A stretch of 58,426 bases of DNA from positions 1 through 58,426 of the IMG/VR virus record IMGVR_UViG_3300046012_001130; one strand, 5' to 3'. The DNA comes from a virus. Position numbers and translations under genes: made by a program. The notes under the pieces were generated by a model that was not told the DNA's origin, ran no database searches, and was given only the letters and a program-made list of their open reading frames with translations. Shown here one piece after another: positions 23,905 through 32,501 of this stretch (its first letter is position 1; each line of letters opens with the position of its first letter).

Positions 23905-26372
23905 GCCTGCACGAATGGCTGGGCGATCCGATTTTCACACCGCTGTTCACGGCGGCTATCGCGGCGGCAGGCGGAACGGCGTCGGTGGCCATCGGCGGCA
24001 TTACCATCAATATTGCAGCGGTTTTGAGCGCAGTTACCGTGACCGCCATCGGCATCGGCCTGGTGCTCTTGTTCTCGCCACGACCGAAGCCCGAGTCAGG
24101 CGCCATCCCCGTCCAGCAGACCACGCCCTACCGCATTTTCGCTTACGGCGTCGTGCGCATGTCCGGCGCCGTCATGCTGAAGGAGAACGCCAACGGGCCG
24201 CTGAATTACGTGGCGGCGCTTTGCGCCCACCGTATCTCGCGGTTCAACCAGCTCTATATGAACGACGATCTCGTCACCATTGCCTTCGATAGTTTCAACC
24301 GGCAGTTCGCCGGGAACATCGGTGCGGGCTTCGACGGCCGCTACGCCGGCGATGTCGGCATTCAATGCCGCCTGGGGCGGACGCCGGAGGTGCCCTACAG
24401 CCTCACCTCGAACCTGTGGGGAACGAGCTATCGCGGCGACGGCATATCTTCGATCGCCATGGTCTGCACGCAGCCGACACAGGCGAATTTTACCAAAATA
24501 TTCCCCTTTTCTGGGCCCGCTCCGAGCGTGGTCATTCGCAGCGCGCGGCTATTCGATCCGCGGCCGCCCGAACAGCATGTCGACGATCCGGAGTCCTGGG
24601 CATTCAGCCAGAACGTCGCGCTGGCGATCCTGCATCATCAATGTTTCTCGGATTTCGGGGCAGGGCGGAATTACCAGACGGCCGTCCTGCCGGTGCTCGA
24701 TTACTGGATCCAGGCGGCGAACGATTGTGACGACTTCATGCCGGTTCGGGGCGGCGGTTCGGAGCGACGTTACGAACTCGGTTTCTTCGGCACGACCGAG
24801 CAGGACCAGAAGACCACCCTGCAAACGATGTTGAACGCCTGCGACGGGCATTTCGTCGAGCGCGGCGACGGCACCATCATCCTGCGGGTCGGAAAGTATG
24901 TCGAGCCAACCGTCGTCATCAGCGATGCCGATATCATCGGGTTTCAGATTCAATCGGCGATAGCCTCCGAAGACGCGATCAACCAGGCCTCGGCGAAATA
25001 TTCATCGCCGGACGCTGGATTTGTCACCGTCGAAACGGACCCCGTGATCAACTTCGCCGACCAGGCCGCGCGTCCGGGCGCGCCGCATGTCGCGCAATTC
25101 GATCTCGGCGCCGTGCAATCGACAGGGCAAGCTTCACGGCTCCTCAATCGTGAGATGATACGGCAGGCGGAACAGATCCGGGGCAAGCTGTGGCTGCGGC
25201 TCTCAGGGCTGAATTGCGCCTATGAGCGCTTCGTGAAAATCAACTCGAACACGGTTCCCTATCTGGCGGACACGGCGGTCGAAATCCGCAGGGCCGTCAT
25301 CAGCCTGCAAAGCGGCACCGTCGAAATCGATTTCCTCGGCACCGGGCCTTCGATCGACACGTTCGACCCGGGCGTCGACGGCAGCACACCGCCCTATGTG
25401 CCGCGCCGCTCCGTCGAGCTCGGGTTGCCGACGCCGGGCAGGGTCAGGGTTATCCCGAGTCTAGACTCCAACGGTGGTGTGTTTTTCGGCGTGTCGTGGG
25501 ACGATATGCCGTCCGATCTTGGCTACTCGAGCTATACTTGGACGATGCAATGGCGCGTCCCCGATGTCGGCGGCGGCGTTCCGGGCTCATGGGGCTCGGC
25601 CACTTTCATCTCGCCAACTTCCGTCAATCAGCGCTTCATCGAGGCTATTCCGCCCAATGAGGTCGACGCCGGGTTCGATTACGAAGTTCAGGTTTTTTCC
25701 GTCGCCAGCGGGGACTCCCTTTCGACGTCGAACATCTTTCAAAAAGTCGGCACCAAGCCCGAGGCTTGCGCGCCGGCCCGTCCGACAGGGCTTGCCTGCG
25801 CCGTGCTCGCCCCCGGCCTTGTGCAGGCGACAGGCAACCAGTCCACATCGCCAAATGCGGCCTTCGTCCGATTGTTTCGCAGCGCGGCCGGTGATTCCTT
25901 CGATATGGCCGTGCCATGCGGACCGATGTTCCGCGTCGCGGTCGGAAGCTTTTTCACGACGAATGACAACCCGCCGGGCGGCCACTTTTCCTATTGGCTC
26001 GCGAGTTATGCGGAGAACGGCGTTGGATCGGATTCGCTCGCGCCGGTCGATGTCTTTGCGCCCGACCCGTCCTATCCGGCGCCGACCGGCCTGACCGCGG
26101 CGGGATCGACCGACGGTTCGGGGGGCTCGCCGCTCACCGTGGTCGCACCGAACGCGACCGACATTTATGTCGTGCAGTTCTACGTGGTCGCGTCGGGCGG
26201 AGGATTTGCCGCCGCGGTTCCTGTCGGCCCGCAGCTTGGCGCGTTGCCAGGCGAGACGATCGGCTATGCCGACACCCAGGCGCTGGGCGACTGGGATTAT
26301 TACGCGACGGCGTTCAGCCGAACGCTCGCCGAATCGGCACCTGAGGGGCCTGTCTCGGTGACTCTCTCCTAA
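23901..26372 (+). CDS. Tail tip attachment protein (J-like)
   Basis: An 823-residue central tip protein. A hydrophobic region near the start (IAAVLSAVTVTAIGIGLVLLFSPRPKP, about residues 33-60) is typical of this family. The core includes a hub-like part with CFSDFGAGRNY and DYWIQAANDCDDFMPV, then fibronectin-like beta domains toward the C-terminus (from about residue 500). Expected to contact the host receptor. Confidence 0.85.
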   Translation: MSLHEWLGDPIFTPLFTAAIAAAGGTASVAIGGITINIAAVLSAVTVTAIGIGLVLLFSPRPKPESGAIPVQQTTPYRIFAYGVVRMSGAVMLKENANGPLNYVAALCAHRISRFNQLYMNDDLVTIAFDSFNRQFAGNIGAGFDGRYAGDVGIQCRLGRTPEVPYSLTSNLWGTSYRGDGISSIAMVCTQPTQANFTKIFPFSGPAPSVVIRSARLFDPRPPEQHVDDPESWAFSQNVALAILHHQCFSDFGAGRNYQTAVLPVLDYWIQAANDCDDFMPVRGGGSERRYELGFFGTTEQDQKTTLQTMLNACDGHFVERGDGTIILRVGKYVEPTVVISDADIIGFQIQSAIASEDAINQASAKYSSPDAGFVTVETDPVINFADQAARPGAPHVAQFDLGAVQSTGQASRLLNREMIRQAEQIRGKLWLRLSGLNCAYERFVKINSNTVPYLADTAVEIRRAVISLQSGTVEIDFLGTGPSIDTFDPGVDGSTPPYVPRRSVELGLPTPGRVRVIPSLDSNGGVFFGVSWDDMPSDLGYSSYTWTMQWRVPDVGGGVPGSWGSATFISPTSVNQRFIEAIPPNEVDAGFDYEVQVFSVASGDSLSTSNIFQKVGTKPEACAPARPTGLACAVLAPGLVQATGNQSTSPNAAFVRLFRSAAGDSFDMAVPCGPMFRVAVGSFFTTNDNPPGGHFSYWLASYAENGVGSDSLAPVDVFAPDPSYPAPTGLTAAGSTDGSGGSPLTVVAPNATDIYVVQFYVVASGGGFAAAVPVGPQLGALPGETIGYADTQALGDWDYYATAFSRTLAESAPEGPVSVTLS

Positions 26373-26470
26373 CGAATTCGACACGCATCGCGGGCGCGCC
26401 AGGCGCGTCACGCGGCTATGCGTCGAACAGCAGCGTCGGATGACGCCGCATCCCACAGATGGAAATCAAC

Positions 26471-28045
26471 ATGAAATTCATGCGCTCGGCTTTTGCCGCG
26501 GCGGCGCTTCTCTTTGCGTCCGCCACAGGTCACGCACAAAGCTTCCTGCCGACCACGATCACCAGCGACGCGAATACGATCTTTCGCGATTACAACACCG
26601 ACGGTGTTCCCTCGAGCGGCGCCTACAATCCGCAAAAGTCGCAGATCCGTTCTCTTTTCGGAGCGATTGGGTCGATCATCATTTCGAGCGACAAGACGCT
26701 TGCGGTACCGGCCGACTACGCGACGGTGCAGGACGCTCTTGCGGCGGTGCAGAATTCAATCATCGATAGCGGCGTCACGGTGACGATCGCGGTCACCGGC
26801 CGCCAGACCTACACGACGCCGATCCAGGTTCGCCACCCCTATGGCGATCGCATCTGCATCACCGGAACCCCCACCACCACGCAGGCGATCAGCGCTTTTG
26901 CCAGCGCCACAGGATCGGCAGGCGGCTGGAGCGTCAAGATTACCGTGCCGAGCACGAGCGGCATCGCGGTCGGCGATCTCGTCGGAGTGGAAGGCGCATC
27001 AGGCGTCACCTACGCGGATCTGCAAGACGGCATCTGGAACGTCTCGGCGATCAATAGTTCAACCCAACTGACGGAGACAAATACCACCTGGTATTCGACC
27101 GCGCCGCCGGCAGGCGCGGTCGGCACGCTTCGAACCTATCCGACCCAACTAAAATTCACGGCGTCAACGGGCGTCGAGGCCGATCACCTCGGCTGTCTTG
27201 AAGAGATAGCGCTACACGGCAGCCTCACCGGCACGGCTTTCGGCCTCTTCGTCAAAGATCCGGACGATGCAATCCAGCAGGGCACGGTGCTCGCCGGGCC
27301 GCACCTCGGCGTCGCGGGTTTCACGGTCGATGGGGTGCGGGCCAATTATGGAGGCGTGATAAGGGCCAGCTACGTTTCCGTTTCCAACAATGGCAACAAT
27401 GGCTTTCTGACCCGTGATCTGGCCCACATCAATTGCCAAGCAGGTTGCGTTTCGACCGGAAACGGAATCAGCGGCCTCGCACCGGTACAGTCTGGCGGCA
27501 ATGGGTTCGAGGCGGAACTCGACAGCTCGCAACTTCTCGAAGGGGCTTTGTCCGTCGGCAATTTCGAAGACGGCTATCTGGCGCGAACCAACTCGTCGAT
27601 CCTCTGCGATAATTCCGCGCCATGTTCGGCTATCGGAAATCTGACCAACAATTACGAAACACAGGTGCTCGGCTTTCTTCAGAACGTCGGCGGGGTCGCG
27701 TTCGGAGCCGGCAATGATTCGTGGGTGGCGAATGGCGGGGTGATGCTGGCGATCAGCAGCACGGCGAACCATTCCGGCTCCAACTCCTATGCGGCGACGC
27801 TGGGCGGTTATTTGAACGCGCAAACGTCGACCGCGACCAACCAGGTCGACAACGGTTATTCGTCGTCTGGCACCGGAACTTTGATCGATGCAACAGGATC
27901 GACCGTCGTCGCGACGGTCGGAGGCACCCCCTATCTCGCGGGCGATACCGGCTACCTGATCAACACCGGCGCCGCCGGCCTTACGACCGCGAGCCCGACG
28001 GTGAATACGGGAGCAGTCGCGCCGGCTGGCTACATTCGTCACTAG
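26471..28045 (+). CDS. Beta-helical tail fibre/spike with an N-terminal signal peptide
   Basis: A 524-residue protein. It begins with a Sec-type signal (MKFMRSAFAAAALLFASATGHAQ, likely cleavage after HAQ), followed by a repetitive Gly/Asn/Ser/Thr-rich region (ADYATVQDALAAVQNSIIDSG; GGNGFEAELDSSQLLEGALSVGNFEDG) suggestive of a right-handed beta-helix. The ATG at 26471 has ggaaatc upstream. Position after the tip gene suggests receptor binding. A secretion signal on a virion protein is unusual; secretion as a free depolymerase is an alternative. Confidence 0.7.
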   Translation: MKFMRSAFAAAALLFASATGHAQSFLPTTITSDANTIFRDYNTDGVPSSGAYNPQKSQIRSLFGAIGSIIISSDKTLAVPADYATVQDALAAVQNSIIDSGVTVTIAVTGRQTYTTPIQVRHPYGDRICITGTPTTTQAISAFASATGSAGGWSVKITVPSTSGIAVGDLVGVEGASGVTYADLQDGIWNVSAINSSTQLTETNTTWYSTAPPAGAVGTLRTYPTQLKFTASTGVEADHLGCLEEIALHGSLTGTAFGLFVKDPDDAIQQGTVLAGPHLGVAGFTVDGVRANYGGVIRASYVSVSNNGNNGFLTRDLAHINCQAGCVSTGNGISGLAPVQSGGNGFEAELDSSQLLEGALSVGNFEDGYLARTNSSILCDNSAPCSAIGNLTNNYETQVLGFLQNVGGVAFGAGNDSWVANGGVMLAISSTANHSGSNSYAATLGGYLNAQTSTATNQVDNGYSSSGTGTLIDATGSTVVATVGGTPYLAGDTGYLINTGAAGLTTASPTVNTGAVAPAGYIRH

Positions 28046-28095
28046 CCGCCGGCCTGCCACGAACGATCATCATCACCGCGCCTGGAGTTTCTCCG

Positions 28096-28188
28096 ATGCG
28101 ACTTGCGCCGGCTTCTGTCGTCCTGCTTGGCGTCGCGCCGGCGCTTGCGGGCGGTACGCGTGAGAGCGGAAAAGCCGCATCCCATTAG
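28096..28188 (+). CDS. Possible signal-peptide micro-protein
   Basis: A 30-residue frame, MRLAPASVVLLGVAPALAG followed by a short tail, looks like a bare signal peptide at the start of the lysis region. ggag is 13 bases upstream. It could be a truncated exported protein. Confidence 0.28.
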   Translation: MRLAPASVVLLGVAPALAGGTRESGKAASH

Positions 28189-28211
28189 GCGCACAACAAA
28201 AGCGGCTGAAC

Positions 28212-28619
28212 ATGATGAATCCGGCGATGATCCTGCGGCTCGCGGCGGTCGCGGCTTTATTTTGCCTTGTCGCGATCGCGCTGGCCGCCAGCGCGCGGCC
28301 GGCGCCGGCGTGGCCGCTCGAATTGCATCCTCAGCTCGTCACCGCCTCCTGGTACGGCGGCGCCGGTGAACACCTTGCGCGGCATACCGCCAATGGCGAG
28401 CGCTTCCGTCCCGATGGTTTCACCGCGGCGCATCGCACGCTGCCCTTCGGCACGCATTTGCGCGTCATCTGGCGCGGCCGTGCCGTCACCGTGACGATCA
28501 ATGATCGCGGCCCGGCCCGCGCGACCGGCCGCGGGCTCGATCTTTCGCGCGGCGCGGCCCGGGCGCTCGGCATGATCGGCGTTGGCGTCGCGCGCGTCGT
28601 TGTCGTCAGGCTCGATTAG
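28212..28619 (+). CDS. RlpA-like double-psi beta-barrel protein
   Basis: A 135-residue exported protein. The hydrophobic N-terminus (MILRLAAVAALFCLVAIALAASA) is a signal or anchor. The rest is an RlpA-like domain: TASWYGGAGEHLARHTANGERF, AAHRTLPFGTHLRVI and the catalytic-site NDRGPARATGRGLDLS. RlpA proteins cleave denuded glycan strands of peptidoglycan. Encoded next to the endolysin, it probably aids lysis; it is about 100 residues shorter than chromosomal RlpA and lacks a SPOR domain. Confidence 0.85.
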   Translation: MMNPAMILRLAAVAALFCLVAIALAASARPAPAWPLELHPQLVTASWYGGAGEHLARHTANGERFRPDGFTAAHRTLPFGTHLRVIWRGRAVTVTINDRGPARATGRGLDLSRGAARALGMIGVGVARVVVVRLD

Positions 28620-28725
28620 CGCGATTCCGGACCCGCTTCTCATCATCATCGCGCTGGCGATTGCCGGCATCGTCCTGGTCGGCGGCGCGATGTTTCTTCT
28701 GAAAGATACGATCGATGTCGATTGA
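28600..28725 (+). CDS. Small single-span membrane protein (holin candidate)
   Basis: A 41-residue frame, (M)SSGSISAIPDPLLIIIALAIAG..., containing one strong transmembrane helix. The only start is TTG at 28600, inside the RlpA-like gene; the 3' end overlaps the endolysin start by 11 nt. Location and topology suggest a holin or regulator, but the start is weak. Confidence 0.42.
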   Translation: MSSGSISAIPDPLLIIIALAIAGIVLVGGAMFLLKDTIDVD

Positions 28726-29314
28726 CCGCACCTTCTTCTTTCGCACGCTGCGCGAGCCCTTGTTTGGCGGCGTCATCAGCGAGAGCCAGGTTGTTGGCAC
28801 CGAGGACATTCTCGATGCGTGGGAGAAATGGCGGCTGTCGGACGATCTCCGTTTTCTCGCTTACATTTTGGCGACCGCCTATCACGAGACGGCGAACGCC
28901 ATGCAGCCGGTGCGCGAAGAGGGCAGGGGAGCCCGCCAGGAATACGGCAAGGTGGTTGGCCTCTGGCATCAGATCTATTACGGCCGCGGCCTTGCGCAGC
29001 TCACCTGGCAGCGCAACTATCGCCTCGCGACGCAGCGTCTGCGCGCGCACGCCATCATCGGCGCCGATGTCGATCTCGAGCGTGAGGCCGACCTTGCGTT
29101 GCGGCCTGATCTCGCCGTGGCGATCCTGATCTTCGGCATGATCGAAGGATGGTTCACCGGCGTCCGGCTGCGCACCTATTTCTCGGCGACGGAGGCCAAT
29201 TGGATCGACGCGCGGCGCATCGTCAACGGCACCGATTGCGCCAGCAAGATCGCGGGATATGGCAGGCTTTTCTACGCGGCGCTGGCCCCGCCGGCGCTTT
29301 CGGCCGCGGCATGA
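28715..29314 (+). CDS. Endolysin, GH19 chitinase/lysozyme-like
   Basis: A 199-residue muramidase-type lysin. The key motif is AYILATAYHETANAMQPVREEG, with Glu58 in YHETA as likely catalytic acid, followed by YYGRGLAQLTWQRNY, the classic GH19-lysin signature. There is no signal peptide, so release depends on a holin. It overlaps the small membrane protein upstream and the exported protein downstream (ATGA). Confidence 0.92.
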   Translation: MSIDRTFFFRTLREPLFGGVISESQVVGTEDILDAWEKWRLSDDLRFLAYILATAYHETANAMQPVREEGRGARQEYGKVVGLWHQIYYGRGLAQLTWQRNYRLATQRLRAHAIIGADVDLEREADLALRPDLAVAILIFGMIEGWFTGVRLRTYFSATEANWIDARRIVNGTDCASKIAGYGRLFYAALAPPALSAAA

Positions 29315-29511
29315 AAACCGCGCTGGTGCTGCTCACCGTATGGGCCAACAGCGGCGCGATCTCTGAAATGCGCCTGCCGCCTGAGCAATGCGCGGTCATC
29401 GCAGCCGCCGATCTCGCCATGCCGGAACGCGACCGACCTTATTCGATCGTCCGCGCGGAGTGCGCTCCGCTGCATCCCGAGCCCGTCGCCCTTCTGACGG
29501 CCAAAAACTGA
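29311..29511 (+). CDS. Small exported protein in the lysis cassette
   Basis: A 66-residue protein coupled to the endolysin. The N-terminus MKTALVLLTVWANSGA is signal-peptide-like; the rest contains two Cys (EQCAVIAAADLAMPERDRPYSIVRAEC), probably a disulfide in the periplasm. No lipobox. It might be an outer partner in envelope disruption, but no spanin motif is visible. Confidence 0.52.
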   Translation: MKTALVLLTVWANSGAISEMRLPPEQCAVIAAADLAMPERDRPYSIVRAECAPLHPEPVALLTAKN

Positions 29512-29519
29512 GGTCACCC

Positions 29520-30053
29520 ATGAAGTCTAAATCGTTTCCGGCCTATCTGGCCGCGATAGCGCTTGCCGTCTGCATCGTGTTCGCCGCGCCGCTCTCGGCT
29601 ATGGCGCAAACGGTCATCGCGCCGGCCGGCGCCACTGAGGCCATTCCTCAACCGAACGGATCGACGGTCTTTCTCTATCCGCTGATCAACGGTCTCGAAC
29701 CGTACATCGTCATCTTCCTCGGCGGCCTCATCACGGTGATCGGCGGCTTCGCGACCGCATTCCTCAAACAGCACTTCAACATCGTTCTATCGGCCGCGCA
29801 GCAAGACAAGCTCATATCGATGGCGAAAACCGAAGCCGGGATATGGGTCGCGAAAGCCGATGGTGCGGCGATGAATGCCTCGATTGATATCGGCTCACCC
29901 GGCATCGCCGCAGCGGGGAACAGGATCATCGTTGCCGTTCCGGATATCGCAAGAGACCTCGGCGTCTCTCCTACCTCAGTTCAACAAATGATCGTCGGCG
30001 AGATCGGAAAACTTCAGGCCGCGGCGCCGACCGTCGTGCCTGCTGCCAAATAA
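29520..30053 (+). CDS. Membrane protein, holin-like
   Basis: A 177-residue protein with an N-terminal signal-like segment (AAIALAVCIVFAAPLSAMAQ) and a second helix (LEPYIVIFLGGLITVIGGFATAFL), then a soluble C-terminal domain (LSAAQQDKLISMAKTEAGIWVAK) resembling the tails of some long phage holins. It is the best holin candidate in this region, but an added signal peptide is unusual. Confidence 0.58.
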   Translation: MKSKSFPAYLAAIALAVCIVFAAPLSAMAQTVIAPAGATEAIPQPNGSTVFLYPLINGLEPYIVIFLGGLITVIGGFATAFLKQHFNIVLSAAQQDKLISMAKTEAGIWVAKADGAAMNASIDIGSPGIAAAGNRIIVAVPDIARDLGVSPTSVQQMIVGEIGKLQAAAPTVVPAAK

Positions 30054-30088
30054 AACCGGCAGTTCCTCAAACCAGAAAGCAAAACCAT

Positions 30089-30394
30089 ATGTCGAAACTC
30101 TCTGACGCTATCGCTGCCGCTGGCGATCTTCTCGCGCGTGGCGAAGCCCTTGCCGCCGATATCGCCAAATTCGACGTCGAAGCGATCATCAATGATGCCA
30201 AGGCTGCGGGCAAAGCCCTCGAAGCTGATTTGCCGGCACTGAAGGCCGAAGCCGAAAGCGTCATGGCTGGCGTGAACGCGAAACTGAGTGCGGTCGGCCA
30301 GGCCCTTCATGCGGTCGGTCTCTCGTCGGCTGGCCCGAACGTCCAGAACTCGATCGAAGGCAATGGCGAGGGCACCGGCAGCGGCGTCGCTTAA
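30089..30394 (+). CDS. Hypothetical helical protein
   Basis: A 101-residue, Ala-rich amphipathic helical protein with heptad-like spacing (DAIAAAGDLLARGEALAADIAKF, ADLPALKAEAESVMAGVNAKL) and a Gly-rich tail. No signal or membrane segment. It lies between the holin-like and lipoprotein genes; function unknown. Confidence 0.6.
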   Translation: MSKLSDAIAAAGDLLARGEALAADIAKFDVEAIINDAKAAGKALEADLPALKAEAESVMAGVNAKLSAVGQALHAVGLSSAGPNVQNSIEGNGEGTGSGVA

Positions 30395-30455
30395 ACCGCG
30401 CGCCAGCCCGGTAGCGGCGGCCCGTAGCAAGCAACTCTCACATAGAGGTCTATCC

Positions 30456-30791
30456 ATGCGTTTCAAAGCTGCGGCCGTCCTGCTGGCCTTTGCACCCGTT
30501 CTAGTCGGCGGGTGCGCAAAACAGGTTGCTGACCTGAAGGACAAACTCTCGGCCGCTCTCTCCAGTCCTGACGCAAAGACGGCCGAGAACTTCGTCATTA
30601 CCGATGGCGGCGTGCTGGCCTGCTCTTATGCTGTCTCGCATCCGCCGGTTAACCCCGGTCCGATCACGGCGACAACCTATCGCGCGTTTGTCGACGGCTG
30701 TGATACACCGCCGACCGATCTCGCCAGCGCGAACGCGTTCCTGACCAATCTCGCGGTCGCCTATATCGAGGCGCGGCTCCTTTCGAAATAG
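30456..30791 (+). CDS. Lipoprotein, possible spanin-like role
   Basis: A 111-residue protein with a lipoprotein signal MRFKAAAVLLAFAPVLVGGC, the lipobox being LVGGC with Cys20. The mature part starts with a short helix (AKQVADLKDKLSAALSS) and has further Cys. agaggtc lies upstream of the ATG. A lipoprotein in a lysis cassette suggests an outer-membrane spanin partner, though it is longer than typical o-spanins. Confidence 0.6.
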   Translation: MRFKAAAVLLAFAPVLVGGCAKQVADLKDKLSAALSSPDAKTAENFVITDGGVLACSYAVSHPPVNPGPITATTYRAFVDGCDTPPTDLASANAFLTNLAVAYIEARLLSK

Positions 30792-30814
30792 GCGCCGCTG
30801 AAAGGAGGGCGTGA

Positions 30815-31102
30815 ATGCCCGACGGAGAGCATGAATGGGAACTGCCGCTGCGGGATCGAGTTCTTCGACTTGAAATGCAGCAAAAGAGCATTGCCGAGTT
30901 TCAGGAATCGGTCATCGAGCGCTTCGACAAGGCTGACGAGGCGCGCGGAACGCAGGCGGCGTTACAGGCCGCCACCGATAAGAAGGTCGACAAGATCCTG
31001 AACATTATCGATGTCGGCAAATGGGGCGCTGGCGCCGTTTGGGCCGTGATCCTGCTCGCCGTCGGCGCCTTCTTCGCCTGGGTCGCCGCCTTGAAGCACT
31101 GA
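30815..31102 (+). CDS. Coiled-coil protein with C-terminal membrane anchor (XhlA-like)
   Basis: A 95-residue protein. A charged coiled-coil (LRDRVLRLEMQQKSIAEFQESVIERFDK) precedes a C-terminal transmembrane helix (GAGAVWAVILLAVGAFFAWVAAL), the layout of XhlA-type holin accessory proteins and some i-spanins. A strong aaaggagg precedes the ATG. Confidence 0.65.
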   Translation: MPDGEHEWELPLRDRVLRLEMQQKSIAEFQESVIERFDKADEARGTQAALQAATDKKVDKILNIIDVGKWGAGAVWAVILLAVGAFFAWVAALKH

Positions 31103-31129
31103 ATTCTTCTTATTCGTACAGGTGGCGGG

Positions 31130-31246
31130 ATGATCGAATGGTTGATCGCCGCGGCGATCGTCGTGGTGCCGCTTACTGTGTTTTTCGTCGTCGAATGGAA
31201 TACCGGTGCCGGCGAGGCGCGCGGACCATTCCGGCGATCGAAGTGA
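31130..31246 (+). CDS. Very small membrane protein
   Basis: A 38-residue protein (MIEWLIAAAIVVVPLTVFFV... then a basic tail) with a single transmembrane helix and aggtgg 4 bases before the ATG. It is the last gene of the lysis region before two hairpins. Probably part of the holin set. Confidence 0.48.
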   Translation: MIEWLIAAAIVVVPLTVFFVVEWNTGAGEARGPFRRSK

Positions 31247-31254
31247 AGTCTTTT

Positions 31255-31299
31255 GCCCCGCGGCGTATCAGCGGGGCTCCCGGGCGTTTGAGCGCCCGG
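31255..31299 (+). terminator. Two consecutive hairpins after the lysis genes
   Basis: First hairpin gccccg/cggggc (31255-31260 and 31272-31277), second ccgggcg/cgcccgg (31280-31286 and 31293-31299). Neither is followed by a T-run, so they may attenuate or process the late transcript rather than end it fully. Confidence 0.45.
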
Positions 31300-31412
31300 T
31301 TGCTGCGGCCGAGTTAAGCAGGACCGCCCAGTCTGACCAACCGCGAAAAGACTGCCCGCCGCGCGCGCCGAAGCGCGCTCCTGGCTCCTAGTCTTCGAGC
31401 GGAAACCATTTT

Positions 31413-32252
31413 ATGAACGACACTGGCTTTCGGCGTGTAAATCCGACGCGGCCGCCGGCTGCTTATATTGGTGGTAAAAAAATGCTTGCCGCGCGGCTCG
31501 TCGAGCGCATCGCGGCGGTGCCCCATTCCTCCTACGCGGAACCGTTTGTCGGCATGGGCGGCGTCTTCCTGCGCCGCACCAGCGTGCCTTCCGTCGAAAT
31601 CATCAACGACATATCCGGCGACGTAGCGAATCTGTTTCGCGTGCTGCAGCGCCACTATGTTGCCTTTATGGACATGCTGCGGTTTCAATTGACGGGCCGC
31701 CGCGAATTCGAGCGGCTGCTGGCGCAGGATCCGAAAACGCTCACCGATCTCGAGCGGGCGGCCCGTTTCCTCTACGTGCAGCGTCTCGCCTATGGCGGCA
31801 AAGTGGCGGGGCGTAACTTCGGCGTCTCAACCGGGCTCCCGGGGCGCTTCGATGTGACGAAGCTCGGGCCGTTACTGGCTGATCTCAGCGAACGGCTCGC
31901 CGGCGTCATCATTGAGAACTTGCCCTATGGTGAGTTCCTCGCGCGCTATGATGTCAAGGGCGCGCTGTTCTATTGCGATCCGCCTTATTCCGGCAGCGAA
32001 GACGATTACGGAGCCGGTGTGTTCGGGCCACTCGATTTTGACAAGCTCGCCGCGATCCTCGGCGGCCTGAAGGGCGTCTTCTTGCTGTCGATCAACGCGA
32101 CGCCTGAAATGCGGAAGGTTTTCGCGCGATTCGACGTCGAGGAGGTCGACGTCGGCTATTCGATCGCCGGCGGCGAATGGAAGATATCGCGTGAATTGAT
32201 CGTCTCGACTGTCGGCCTCCCACGTGAAACCCGCGCGCCGACTTTTTTATAG
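31413..32252 (+). CDS. DNA adenine methylase (Dam/D12 class)
   Basis: A 279-residue N6-adenine methyltransferase. AYIGGKKMLAARLVERI (17-33) and EPFVGMGGVFLR (43-54) form the SAM site; catalytic DPPY is at 189-192. Length and motif order match D12-class enzymes. It may protect phage DNA from restriction or alter regulation. It is followed by two strong terminators, so it ends the rightward late unit. Confidence 0.95.
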   Translation: MNDTGFRRVNPTRPPAAYIGGKKMLAARLVERIAAVPHSSYAEPFVGMGGVFLRRTSVPSVEIINDISGDVANLFRVLQRHYVAFMDMLRFQLTGRREFERLLAQDPKTLTDLERAARFLYVQRLAYGGKVAGRNFGVSTGLPGRFDVTKLGPLLADLSERLAGVIIENLPYGEFLARYDVKGALFYCDPPYSGSEDDYGAGVFGPLDFDKLAAILGGLKGVFLLSINATPEMRKVFARFDVEEVDVGYSIAGGEWKISRELIVSTVGLPRETRAPTFL

Positions 32253-32319
32253 AGCTTCGCCGGCATCCCACAGATGCCGGCGGAGATGCCCTCCTTGGGC
32301 GTTTCCTCCCTAGACTTGG

Positions 32320-32351
32320 GCCCCTGGCGCTTCGGCGCTGGGGGCTCTTTT
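32320..32351 (+). terminator. Rho-independent terminator with UUCG loop
   Basis: An 11-bp stem (32320-32330 with 32335-32345) closed by a ttcg tetraloop and followed by tctttttgcgtttt. It ends transcription after the methylase. Confidence 0.88.
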
Positions 32352-32413
32352 TGCGTTTTAGGGCCGCCGCTAATATGCTCGCTCCGCCCCTTCGGGGGGA
32401 AGACCCCACAGAG

Positions 32414-32447
32414 CCCGTTGGAGAGCCCCCTTTCCAGCGGGTTTTTT
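32414..32447 (+). terminator. Second rho-independent terminator
   Basis: An 8-bp stem cccgttgg/ccagcggg (32414-32421 and 32434-32441) followed directly by six T. A tandem terminator 60 bp after the first, immediately upstream of the ligase gene. Confidence 0.85.
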
Positions 32448-32501
32448 ATGGTTGGAACTTCGCGCGCTTCCGCCCGGTTGAGTCGGACCGGAGGCGTTGC
32501 C

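Noticed and set aside
32274-32501. N-terminal extension of the ligase from ATG 32274 or 32448
   Set aside because: It would translate through two strong terminator hairpins; the residues are not ligase-like. GTG 32502 with ggagg is preferred.
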